From an uncultured Candidatus Melainabacteria bacterium (GTDB lineage: Bacteria; Cyanobacteriota; Vampirovibrionia; Gastranaerophilales; Gastranaerophilaceae), in NCBI GenBank assembly GCA_947361615.1, contig CANAJP010000011.1, positions 1-39,966 on the forward strand: DNA of 39,966 bases. Reading direction: 5' to 3'. The position numbers were made by a program, and so were the translations under genes. Every line of letters begins with the position of its first letter. Positions within the stretch are counted from its first letter, which is position 1. Under the pieces are notes generated by a model. It saw only the letters and a list, made by a program, of their open reading frames with translations. It was not told where the DNA came from and made no database searches. This document shows, piece by piece, positions 25,611 through 33,675 of this stretch.

Positions 25611-26657
25611 ATGAACTTTAAATGGCTAACCATAAAAAATGTTGTGTGCGTATTATTACTATTATTAATAGTAATGTTTTTACCGCAGGTTATGGGAATT
25701 TTTCTATTATTCTATTCGGCTTTTGTTGTAACCTCATCACTTGAACCGTTCATTGAACGACTGCAAAAATATATGGGGCGCAAACCTGCTGCAACTATCG
25801 CGGTATTAGCATTTATGGTTCTAACCTTTATAACATTCATTCCAATTCTGGTTGCGTCTGTTAATGAAATAATTTCTTTTGGCGAATCATTGCCAAATAA
25901 CATCAACGCGGCGACAAATTTTATCGCAACGAAATCGGTATTCGGCTACAAACTTGCAGACCTGATTGATCTGCAGGACATAATGGCTTCTATGGGCGGA
26001 ATTGCACAAAACATTGTTAACAAATCAATTGATTTAACAATGAATCTCGCGCAAATTTGCGTATTTTTAGTTGTATTTACGATGATTGTTTTCTATTTTG
26101 CAATCGACAAAGAATATTTAGAAAAGAAATTTGTTGAATTCTTCCCGCCTGATATGAAAACAACAGCCAAAAATATTCTTGACACTATCGCGTTAAAAGT
26201 CGGTGCTTATGTCAGAACTCAGGTTTTATCAATGATTTCTGTGGGCGTAATGGTTATGATAGGCCTTGCTATATTGAACATCAAATATTCTTTCTTGCTT
26301 GGTTTAATCTCAGGGGTTCTGGATATAGTCCCTATTGTAGGGCCGACAATCGCACTCGTTGCAATAATTCTTGTGGCATATTCTGCAGGCTGGCTCAAAG
26401 TAATACTTGCAGTGGCAGTATTTTTAATTGTTCAACAGCTTTCAAACTACGTCGTAAGACCGTTTTTATTCGGAAGATTTATGTCACTTCACCCGTTGAC
26501 ATTGTTTCTGGCGTTATTCATCGCACAACAGTTCTTCGGAGTTGTAGGCGTAATCCTTTCACCAGCAATCGCCTCTACAATCTGCGTGCTTGTTGATGAG
26601 TTATATTTGAAAAAAATCAACGATGAAGAACCGGAGTTAATTGAGAATGGAAACTAA
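25611..26657 (+). CDS. AI-2E family transporter (PerM/TqsA type)
   Basis: 348-residue inner-membrane protein. The family's architecture is seen: two N-terminal helices (VVCVLLLLLIVMFLPQ, then a second before residue 70), a soluble helical stretch, and a C-terminal bundle with GLISGVLDIVPIVGPTIAL, the signature region. Members export autoinducer-2 or act as ion antiporters; which applies is not known. AAGGAG lies before the ATG, nine bases after the previous stop. The 3' end overlaps the next gene by 11 bases. Confidence 0.88.
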   Translation: MNFKWLTIKNVVCVLLLLLIVMFLPQVMGIFLLFYSAFVVTSSLEPFIERLQKYMGRKPAATIAVLAFMVLTFITFIPILVASVNEIISFGESLPNNINAATNFIATKSVFGYKLADLIDLQDIMASMGGIAQNIVNKSIDLTMNLAQICVFLVVFTMIVFYFAIDKEYLEKKFVEFFPPDMKTTAKNILDTIALKVGAYVRTQVLSMISVGVMVMIGLAILNIKYSFLLGLISGVLDIVPIVGPTIALVAIILVAYSAGWLKVILAVAVFLIVQQLSNYVVRPFLFGRFMSLHPLTLFLALFIAQQFFGVVGVILSPAIASTICVLVDELYLKKINDEEPELIENGN

Positions 26658-28170
26658 ACTTTACACACCGCCGCAAAATAAAACCTGCGGCCTTGTTTTC
26701 TGGTTTTGCTATCCTGCGATAAACTCGTTTGCGCTCTCATCACTCGGATATTTATGGCTATTGAAAGAGGCCGAAATGCTTGAGGATGTTTGCGTGGAAA
26801 AAATCACGACAGACACACAAACGACAAGATTTATGCCGTCGGAAGTAGATTTGATGGCATTCTCGTTCTCATTTGATTTAGATTTTCTGAATATTCTTCA
26901 AATGCTTGAGAAATATAATATTCCGCTTCGCGCATCCGAACGCGATGAAAATCATCCGCTTGTTTTTGCAGGCGGACCGGTTGTAAGCGCTAACCCCGAA
27001 CCATACCGCGACTTTTTTGATTTTGTCGTAATCGGCGATGGAGAAAAGGTAAATGTTCAGGTTGTCAATCTTATCAAAGAGAACAGAGGGCGTTCGCGCG
27101 CTGAACTTCTGAAACTCCTCTCGCAGGTTGAAGGTGTTTATGTTCCATCATTGCCGGCTACTGTCAAAAAATCAACAAAAAAGCTTTCACAATGTATCTA
27201 TTCAACGATTTTAAGTGATGAATCATTTTTCAAAGACACATTTATTATTGAAGTTGAGCGCGGCTGCGCAAATTGCTGCCGATTTTGCCTCGCAAGTTTT
27301 CTAAATCTTCCGATAAGATTTGTGCCTCTTGATGAGTTAAAACGGGTTATTGATTTAGGACTTTCGCACACCAACAAAATCGCGCTTCTGGGCGCACAAA
27401 TCAGCGCACACCCGCAATTCAACGAACTTTGCCGCTATATCTACGACAAAGCACTTGAAAATTCTGAAATCGAAATGAATTTTTCGTCTCTGCGCGTTGA
27501 CGCGATAACGCCTGACGTTATCAAAACGCTTGTTTTAACAGGTCAAAAACACTCAACACTCGCTGTTGAAGCAGGAAGTGAACGTCTTAGAAAAGTTATT
27601 AACAAAAATATAACCGAAGAACAAATCTTTTCAGCAGTGAAAATCGCACAAAAAAACGGGCTTAAAGGGTTAAAGTTTTACGCAATGATAGGGCTTCCAA
27701 CCGAAACACAGGAAGATATAGACGAACTAATTTCGCTTGCAAAACGTTTAAAATCAACCTTCAAAGGATTCGATATTTCATTTGGAATTTCTACGTTCGT
27801 TCCAAAAGCCCATACACCATTCCAATGGTGTGGCCGCGAAAACATAAAATCCCTGGAGAAAAAAACAGCTTATTTAACAAAAGAATTCCACAAACTCGGC
27901 ATAAACGTAGGTATTTCAAGCGCGAAATGGGATTACTGGCAGGCTGTTCTTTCACGTGGCGATGGAACTTTTACACAATTTCTGATTGATGTATACAATC
28001 TCGGCGGAAAAACAGGAGCATTCAAACAAGCAGCGAAACAAAACAACATAGACACAGATTATTTTGCCGAAAAAACATGGGATGTCGACGCACCGCTCCC
28101 ATGGGATTTCATCGAACTTTCCGCCCCGCCAAAAAGTTTCTTAAAATCTGAATATTCTAAAATTTTGTAG
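26647..28170 (+). CDS. Radical SAM protein with B12-binding-like N-terminal domain
   Basis: About 507 residues. The N-terminal part (VDLMAFSFSFDLDFLNIL, HPLVFAGGPVVSANPEP, FDFVVIGDGE) looks like the B12-binding-type domain of TIGR03960/YgiQ-like proteins, though without an obvious DxHxxG cobalamin motif. The radical SAM cluster is CANCCRFC, giving Cx3Cx2C with C207, C211 and C214. Downstream come GAQISAHP, VEAGSERLRKVINKN and GLKFYAMIGLPTET, all typical of the barrel. The substrate is unknown; relatives act in RNA or cofactor modification. I start at 26647 (MET...) because the alternative six bases earlier has no better ribosome site. It overlaps the transporter by 11 bases. Confidence 0.82.
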   Translation: METKLYTPPQNKTCGLVFWFCYPAINSFALSSLGYLWLLKEAEMLEDVCVEKITTDTQTTRFMPSEVDLMAFSFSFDLDFLNILQMLEKYNIPLRASERDENHPLVFAGGPVVSANPEPYRDFFDFVVIGDGEKVNVQVVNLIKENRGRSRAELLKLLSQVEGVYVPSLPATVKKSTKKLSQCIYSTILSDESFFKDTFIIEVERGCANCCRFCLASFLNLPIRFVPLDELKRVIDLGLSHTNKIALLGAQISAHPQFNELCRYIYDKALENSEIEMNFSSLRVDAITPDVIKTLVLTGQKHSTLAVEAGSERLRKVINKNITEEQIFSAVKIAQKNGLKGLKFYAMIGLPTETQEDIDELISLAKRLKSTFKGFDISFGISTFVPKAHTPFQWCGRENIKSLEKKTAYLTKEFHKLGINVGISSAKWDYWQAVLSRGDGTFTQFLIDVYNLGGKTGAFKQAAKQNNIDTDYFAEKTWDVDAPLPWDFIELSAPPKSFLKSEYSKIL

Positions 28171-28192
28171 TATAATACTCGCAGGAGAGCAA

Positions 28193-28765
28193 ATGCACGA
28201 AATTTTTGCAACAATGAATGGCTGGTTTGAAGAATGGGGACTTTTAGGTCTTGCCATTAACTCTTGTGTTGAAAGTTTTTTCTTGCTTCCGCCGCCTGAC
28301 ATTTTGCTTATCACAATGGATTTGAAAGCGCCCAACTCTGCACTCTGGTACGCACTTATCTGCACACTGGCGTCCGCCGTCGGAGGCGTAATCGGATATG
28401 CAATAGGAAGATTCGGCGGACGCCCTGCATTCAATCTTCTATTCAAAAAATATCAAAAACAGTTTGACAACGTTGAAAAACTTTACAATCAATATGGAAT
28501 GCTTGCAGTTTTCTTCTCCGCCTTCACACCGATTCCATACAAAATTTTCACAATAGCAAGCGGGATTCTCCGCATGAACTTCTGGCAATTCTTTCTCGCA
28601 AGCTTCGTCGGAAGAGGTGCACGATTCTTTCTCGTAAGCCTCGTTTTGATGTTTTTCGGTGAAACTATCAAACAATATATAGAACTTGTAATTCTTGCCG
28701 TCACCCTAATAATTATAATATTCTTTGTAATACTCTACAAAAACAGAAAATTTTTCAATAAATAA
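28193..28765 (+). CDS. VTT/DedA-superfamily membrane protein (YqaA-like)
   Basis: 190 residues, about five membrane helices. Family marks are ESFFLLPPPDILLI, GYAIGRFGGRPAF and the conserved FTPIPYKIFTIASGI with the charged GRGARF loop. Members of the DedA/VTT superfamily help move polyprenyl phosphate or phospholipids across the inner membrane, which would suit the envelope genes nearby. A TATAAT at 28171-28176 and AGGAG eight bases before the ATG suggest it can also be transcribed alone. It is the last gene of the run starting at 23331. Confidence 0.85.
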   Translation: MHEIFATMNGWFEEWGLLGLAINSCVESFFLLPPPDILLITMDLKAPNSALWYALICTLASAVGGVIGYAIGRFGGRPAFNLLFKKYQKQFDNVEKLYNQYGMLAVFFSAFTPIPYKIFTIASGILRMNFWQFFLASFVGRGARFFLVSLVLMFFGETIKQYIELVILAVTLIIIIFFVILYKNRKFFNK

Positions 28766-28867
28766 TCATACGTTTACACTAGTCACAAACTTGAAAAGTA
28801 TTGTATAATATGATTAAATTGATTTATAAAAAAATTTTATTAAATATATTCTCAAGAGGTTGTTAAA

Positions 28868-29866
28868 ATGAAAAATATGAAAAAGATATTGTTATTAGCT
28901 ATGTGTACAGTAATCGGCGGGTTTTCAAATGCCGCATACTCAGCCCAAGACTTTTCTTTTGATCTTGATGCAGCAATAAATGATGCGGACAACGCAGCAG
29001 GAACAACTGATGATCAAGCTGTTGCCCCAACCGGTTCTAGCGCAAAAGCTATCTACCCTACAGTAGATGCTCAAAGCTATTTGACAGCTTCACCAAATAC
29101 ATTCTATGACCCTGCGCTTATCGAAAGCCTCATCACAAAATATAAAGAAAAAAATTACGTCGGATGTATTCAAGAAGCACAGGCTAAAATGCAACAAGAC
29201 AATCCAAACCCCGTTGCGATGTACTACATGGCGCTTTCATATACACAAATCGGAGATGTTAAAGCTGCACTTGATCTTTATGATGCAATCCTGAAGCTTA
29301 AACCGAGTGAAACTCTTACAGAATGCGCTACTCGTGGACGTGATTGCCTCATTGGCGGCCCTTCCTGCCCGAATGCCGGCGTTGAAGGAGCAGACATCGA
29401 TGCAGGTGTTCAAGAATATCGGGATAACATACTTAACGACAGCACAACAGATTTAAAAGAACTGCCAGATATGCTCGTGGACAGCTCAAAAAAAAAATCT
29501 GCTGATGAACCTATCGTAGAAACTCAAGAAATTATTTCACAGCAAACTACACAACCCGTACAAACGCCTGACAACTCAGATGTTGCGCAAGCAATAAAAA
29601 CGCTTCAAAACGCAGGAATTACCGTAACACTCCAACCTGCTGGAATGCCGCTTGCAACACAGAACTACAATTCTGAAATGGCTCAAATGAGTATGCTTCT
29701 TGGCAACAACAACGGTTATCAAAACCGTTCACTTGATATGCTTCCTTATATGATGATGCAGTCAAAAAACAATCCTAACCAGTACAATCCACAAATGGTT
29801 CAAGCTATGATGATGAACTATATGATGCCATCATTCGATTTTAATTCTAACAACAATAACAATTAA
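28868..29866 (+). CDS. Secreted TPR-containing protein with Met/Asn-rich tail
   Basis: 332 residues. A signal peptide (residues 1-26: basic MKNMKK, hydrophobic ILLLAMCTVIGG, small residues before AQDF) points to export. One or two TPR units lie at about 85-145 (NPVAMYYMALSYTQIGDVKA and LDLYDAILKLKPSE). A cluster of cysteines (CATRGRDCLIGGPSC) at about 155-170 could form disulfides. The C-terminal 80 residues are rich in Met, Gln and Asn and end in a run of Asn, so they are probably disordered or adhesive. AAGAGG is placed before the ATG. The next gene follows three bases later. Function unknown. Confidence 0.82.
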   Translation: MKNMKKILLLAMCTVIGGFSNAAYSAQDFSFDLDAAINDADNAAGTTDDQAVAPTGSSAKAIYPTVDAQSYLTASPNTFYDPALIESLITKYKEKNYVGCIQEAQAKMQQDNPNPVAMYYMALSYTQIGDVKAALDLYDAILKLKPSETLTECATRGRDCLIGGPSCPNAGVEGADIDAGVQEYRDNILNDSTTDLKELPDMLVDSSKKKSADEPIVETQEIISQQTTQPVQTPDNSDVAQAIKTLQNAGITVTLQPAGMPLATQNYNSEMAQMSMLLGNNNGYQNRSLDMLPYMMMQSKNNPNQYNPQMVQAMMMNYMMPSFDFNSNNNNN

Positions 29867-29869
29867 TAT

Positions 29870-30493
29870 ATGCAATCTGATAAATATCTGCAAAACAAAG
29901 AAAGACTTCTAAACGGCAACCTCAAACAGGCGAAAGCTTTCTTTGCGAAAAATGGCTACACAATAGAATACGCATATTGCAAACTTCTTGAAGATGACCT
30001 CAAAGGCGCAAAACAGCTTTTTCTTAAAACAAAAGACTTCGATAACCGCGCATTATGGGGCTACAAACTAGTTACAATTCTGCAGAAAAAATTCACAACC
30101 GAAGAAATTAACTACGACGAAATGCCAACTTTTTTCCAACTTCGTAACTTTCTAGAAGTTGATTTAAGTCTTTTTATAACTTATAAAAAGGGGCTTTATG
30201 TAGAAATTCTCTGCGCATACGGTGATGTTTTCGCGAGTATTAACGCTGAAAGTTACAAATTTTTCTCACGCGCATTCCATTTTAATCACTTTGACGAATT
30301 TGCTAATTTCTATGCAGAGAAAGCCAAAGACTTTTTCTACAACGATCCTGAACTCCATTATCACATTGCACTAATGAATTACTCATCAGGAAACAAAGAC
30401 GGAGCGAAAAAGTACTGTCTTTCCTGCCTGCATATTTTAGACGAATATTTTCCTGCAATAAAAATGTTAAATCAACTGACATTTGCGGGATAA
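29870..30493 (+). CDS. TPR-like helical repeat protein
   Basis: 207 residues, all-helical, without a signal peptide. TPR-like helix pairs are recognisable at the N-terminus (LLNGNLKQAKAFFAKNGYTI) and C-terminus (ELHYHIALMNYSSGNKDGAK, YCLSCLHILDEYFPAIK). It starts three bases after the stop of the secreted TPR gene and has no ribosome site of its own, so it is probably translated by coupling. The pair likely works together, one exported and one cytosolic. No family is recognised. Confidence 0.78.
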   Translation: MQSDKYLQNKERLLNGNLKQAKAFFAKNGYTIEYAYCKLLEDDLKGAKQLFLKTKDFDNRALWGYKLVTILQKKFTTEEINYDEMPTFFQLRNFLEVDLSLFITYKKGLYVEILCAYGDVFASINAESYKFFSRAFHFNHFDEFANFYAEKAKDFFYNDPELHYHIALMNYSSGNKDGAKKYCLSCLHILDEYFPAIKMLNQLTFAG

Positions 30494-30521
30494 TTCGCGT
30501 CGCGCTTTCCAAAATCCGCTT

Positions 30522-30611
30522 CTTGGATTATTGGCAACTCGCAAAAGCGTGGTTTTGCTCGTTAGGACGTGCTGGGTCACTTCGTGACACGGCGCACTTG
30601 CCAAAATCCGC
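30522..30611. repeat. Dispersed structured element, partial copy 3
   Basis: Aligns with 3474-3566 of copy 1 but lacks the terminal inverted repeats. Outer stem GGATT.TTGGCAA (30525-30537) pairs with TTGCCAA.AATCC (30598-30609). Hairpin one is GCAAAA-GCGTGG-TTTTGC (30541-30558). Hairpin two has GTGC/GCAC and an inner GTCAC-TTC-GTGAC (30569-30597). The loops match copy 1 while the stems differ but stay complementary. Confidence 0.85.
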
Positions 30612-30635
30612 AAAAAAAAGACCAATCACTTGGTC
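30612..30635 (-). terminator. Terminator of the 171-residue gene
   Basis: GACCAA-TCAC-TTGGTC, followed on the minus strand by eight T (complement of 30612-30619). It directly abuts repeat copy 3. Confidence 0.85.
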
Positions 30636-30670
30636 ATTTAACTCGATATTCAAATACAAAATAAAACTTT

Positions 30671-31186
30671 TTATGCTTTGTTAGCGCCGACGGCATTATA
30701 AATCACACCGCCAATAACACCTATAGCCGCACCGATACCAACATATTTCGCATTCGGACGCATACATTTCAAGAACTTGTGATAAGCTCCGGCATATTGT
30801 CTTGCGATCATATCGGCATCTTTATCTGCGATTTTAATAATTTTTTTGAATTCTTTTGCGACTTCAGGTTTATTAGATTCCAATCCTTTTACAATTTCAT
30901 TACTATTTTTAAAATCTTTATCTTTAATCATTTTCACAAAAGTATCCTGCGCTTCTGTTCTCTTATTTAACGCAGAAAAATTTGCGACCATTTTTTTGTT
31001 AGTTTCTTTGCGAGCAACATTAATGATAGAACGGTAAGGTACATTTTTACGTTCAGCAGCATCTAAAGGTGCAAGATGTTTCGCGGCATAACCACCGGCA
31101 ACACCTAACACTCCGCCAGTAATAACGTTTCTGAGCGTTCCATCTCTTTTAGTTATATTGTAGTTTTGTACGCCATCTATCGGCAT
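30671..31186 (-). CDS. Small membrane protein of unknown function
   Basis: 171 residues, family not recognised. A glycine-rich hydrophobic segment near the N-terminus (VITGGVLGVAGGYAAKHLAP, about 21-40) and one at the C-terminus (VGIGAAIGVIGGVIYNAVGA, about 148-167) flank a basic helical middle region of about 100 residues, so the protein may form a hairpin anchored at both ends. AGGAC precedes the ATG. It is unusual in having a good promoter 184 bases upstream and therefore a leader of about 177 bases. A terminator follows. Confidence 0.78.
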   Translation of the reverse strand: MPIDGVQNYNITKRDGTLRNVITGGVLGVAGGYAAKHLAPLDAAERKNVPYRSIINVARKETNKKMVANFSALNKRTEAQDTFVKMIKDKDFKNSNEIVKGLESNKPEVAKEFKKIIKIADKDADMIARQYAGAYHKFLKCMRPNAKYVGIGAAIGVIGGVIYNAVGANKA

Positions 31187-31363
31187 AGTCCTAACCTCGT
31201 CTTAACTAACACACGTGATTTTTGGTTCGTCTTGAACCAAGTTTTTTATGAGCAGAATTTGCACTTAAATATTCATGCTAGCCTACTGACCGAACAGGTA
31301 AATCCTTAAACTTATACCCTTATTGCCTTTTAGGCACCCAGAACTGAGTAATCAAATTCATTT
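31187..31363 (-). promoter_or_regulatory. Long 5' leader, candidate regulatory RNA
   Basis: Between the predicted start of transcription and the ATG at 31186. It contains TTGGTTC-AAGAC-GAACCAA (complement of about 31216-31234), a TGCC-TAAAA-GGCA hairpin and a possible 13-codon ORF with no ribosome site. I do not recognise a known riboswitch. No other gene is visible in 31187-31405. Confidence 0.4.
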
Positions 31364-31369
31364 TTTTAC

Positions 31370-31398
31370 ATACTAACACAGTCATAACCATTTGTCAA
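31370..31398 (-). promoter_or_regulatory. Promoter of the 171-residue gene
   Basis: On the minus strand TTGACA (31393-31398), 17-base spacer, TAGTAT (31370-31375) preceded by TGTGT. This is the best -35 match in the window. Confidence 0.75.
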
Positions 31399-31439
31399 GT
31401 ATATAAAAAGCTCTGTCCAAAAAACTTAACAGAGCTTTT
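31399..31439 (-). terminator. Terminator of prepilin 2
   Basis: AAAAGCTCTGT (31406-31416) and ACAGAGCTTTT (31429-31439), an 11-bp stem, followed by a T-rich tail on the minus strand. It is about 60 bases past the prepilin stop. Confidence 0.85.
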
Positions 31440-31501
31440 CATATTAGCTTAACACACCGGCTGTAAGCAAGCGGCTGGTTAACCGGAATACGGATTTGTT
31501 A

Positions 31502-32579
31502 TTATCGTTTAACACACCATGTAGGATATGGTTCACGAGCATTCCAGTCATCAATTTCACCGGTGGCCATATTCGCTGAAATCGACACAGTTGCATTATT
31601 ATCAGGACGCACCGCCAGCCGTGATGACCAATAAACTGTTTCGGTAAAACCAACATGCTTAAATAAATCTTTATTTACAAACATAGAATAAGACTCCTCC
31701 AAAGTTGGAAGTCTGTATTCAGAATCATAATTTGTACAAAGTTTTGAAGCATTTTTATAACTTCCACTCGGTAAGGTTTTTGTTGCAGGATATGGAGCAA
31801 CAACCACAGGATCACTAGGATACATAACCGTCATAACCCCAATATCCTTACCAACAGTATTCGGCCCTTTGCTTCCATTCAAATCAAAAATAAAATTAGC
31901 GCAAACTGTTCGTTGATATAAATCCCCCTCAGCGCGTCCGCCATAAGCACCCCAGTGAAGAGATTGAATATCACCAACACAATACGGGTTTACATAAACA
32001 ATAACACTTTCACCGTTAGCGGTTTCAAACGCTGCGGCTTTAGTATTCATTATGTAAAACGATTGCAATCCATTATGTAGTGAGCCAGCCATCAAAGAAT
32101 TAAGCTCTTTTAAAGTTTTAGGAGTACTTATTGTTCCGCTTAATGTCGTAATTTTTGACACAATACCGCAATCTTGCAGATTTTCTGAACAAATATTATT
32201 AATTTTAAGAACCTTAGAAAGCCCAGCCGTTATAAAAGTTTCGGCCGCAGTATCAGTGATAGTGCTTCCACTTGCGTCCTCGGTCACGGTTCCAAACCCG
32301 TTGACTGCCGGCATCAATGATATCGCTTGTGAAAACCTTGCATAAATCGCTTTTCGCTGTGTATTCCAAGTACGTTCGTTAATATTACCGGTCAATGACG
32401 GTAAGGTTATCGCCGCAACTACGCCAATAATTGTGAGAGATAAGAGGATTTCCGCCATAGTAAATGCACGATTCGTCGTCCAAGCGTTCGGGAGGCAATG
32501 GATTGCTCCCGACTCAGTCGGGCGGTTAAGAAAACTCCCCCCCCCCCCCTGCAAATGTTAAGACATTGTTGTTTTCCAT
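31502..32579 (-). CDS. Type IV prepilin-like protein 2, out of frame at a G tract
   Basis: Paralogue of the gene at 14189-15215. The ATG at 32579, preceded by AAAGGA, encodes MENNNVLTFA, then 13 G. As read the frame meets TAA within four codons. With 12 or 15 G it continues through a 24-residue leader segment to A/FTMAE and the helix ILLSLTIIGVVAAITLP. The -1 residue is Ala instead of the usual Gly. The globular part keeps blocks of prepilin 1 (KGPNTVGKDIG, YDSEYRLPTLEES, a final C-V-K-R) separated by very different segments. Part of the leader is coded by repeat-like palindromes. It has its own promoter and terminator. A reading from a TTG at 32554 would bypass the tract but has no ribosome site. 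Confidence 0.82.
32537..32549 (-). repeat. 13-G homopolymer in prepilin 2
   Basis: Thirteen C on the plus strand. As in prepilin 1 the tract begins directly after codon 10 (GCA), and the pilin frame needs a multiple of three. Confidence 0.95.
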
Positions 32580-32604
32580 AATAATCCTTTCTTTTTATAT
32601 GATT

Positions 32605-32633
32605 ATTATGTAACATGTTTTTTATTTAGTCAA
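32605..32633 (-). promoter_or_regulatory. Promoter of prepilin 2
   Basis: On the minus strand TTGACT (32628-32633), 17-base spacer, CATAAT (32605-32610). The start of transcription would be near 32598, about 20 bases before the ATG. Confidence 0.65.
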
Positions 32634-32637
32634 GGGG

Positions 32638-33669
32638 CTATTTTTTAGCCCCCAGGTAATATTTCAACAAATTCATCAAAATCATAATGGAAACGATTAT
32701 AACAATTGCAATGATAAAATATCTTATAGTTTGATTTCCTAAAATTAGAGCCGCAACAGAGCTGAATACAATTGCAACAGAGGCAAGAATTCCAACAGTA
32801 GATTTTTGAGAAAATCCCGCGTGAATAAGCTTGTGGTGAATATGCTCAGAGTCCGCGACAAACGGGGATTTTCCTTTTGCAATACGTCTTAGGCTGGAAA
32901 AAGTTATATCCAAAATAGGCACCGCGAGAACCAGCGGAGCGATTACAAAAATTGTAAGCGTCGCGGTTTTCATAATTCCAACGATTGAAATTGCCGCGAG
33001 TAGAAATCCCGAAAATAACGCGCCCGAATCTCCCATAAAAATTCGCGCAGGGTTATAGTTATAAGTCAAAAACGCAAGCATAGAACCCGCGAGAATAAAG
33101 CCGACAAGCGCAATAATAGGGTTTGCTGGCGGAACAGTAATTGCGATTACTGACAGCGTAATAGCCGCAAGCGTGGTAATCGTTCCTGCCAATCCGTCGA
33201 CGCCATCGATAAAATTCAACGCGTTACTTATGCCCACAATCCACAAAATCGTCACAGGATATGAAAATACGCCGATTTCGCCCACAAACGGAAGCGTGTG
33301 GATACTTATTCCCAAAAGATATGCAAGCGTTGCAATTGCAATTTGCAAGAAAAGCTTTGTTTTAGCGTCAAGATTATAAATATCATCCACAAGCCCGAGC
33401 AAAAACATCAGCGAACTTCCTAGCAAAACCCCTGACAACAAGCTTCCATAAGGATAATAGCTTAACAAAATTAAGCTTAAAAACGTAAGCATTACGCTTG
33501 AGAAAATGGCGACCCCGCCTATTCGCGATATGGGTTTAGTGTGAATTTTGCGCTCATTCGGAACATCAACAAGCCCCTCTTTGCGCGAAAAATCAATAAC
33601 CATCGGAACCAGAAACATTCCGAAGATATACGCTATCACTGAACCTAATATATGTGCGCTCATTTTCAT
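32638..33669 (-). CDS. wecA: Undecaprenyl-phosphate sugar-1-phosphate transferase (WecA/TagO family)
   Basis: Transfers a sugar-1-phosphate, usually GlcNAc-1-P from UDP-GlcNAc, to undecaprenyl phosphate to begin O-antigen or other surface glycan synthesis. It is a polytopic protein of 343 residues with the family motifs in order: LVDDIYNL (D95, D96), NFIDGVDGLAG (152-162), FMGDSGALF (211-219) and HIHH (276-279). The HIHH form and lack of MraY-specific blocks favour WecA/TagO over MraY. The ATG at 33669 follows glyA by six bases, so it is the second gene of glyA-wecA. The stop codon lies inside a GGGGCTA/TAGCCCC hairpin (32634-32652) that may help end transcription. Confidence 0.9.
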   Translation of the reverse strand: MKMSAHILGSVIAYIFGMFLVPMVIDFSRKEGLVDVPNERKIHTKPISRIGGVAIFSSVMLTFLSLILLSYYPYGSLLSGVLLGSSLMFLLGLVDDIYNLDAKTKLFLQIAIATLAYLLGISIHTLPFVGEIGVFSYPVTILWIVGISNALNFIDGVDGLAGTITTLAAITLSVIAITVPPANPIIALVGFILAGSMLAFLTYNYNPARIFMGDSGALFSGFLLAAISIVGIMKTATLTIFVIAPLVLAVPILDITFSSLRRIAKGKSPFVADSEHIHHKLIHAGFSQKSTVGILASVAIVFSSVAALILGNQTIRYFIIAIVIIVSIMILMNLLKYYLGAKK

Positions 33670-33675
33670 AATAAA

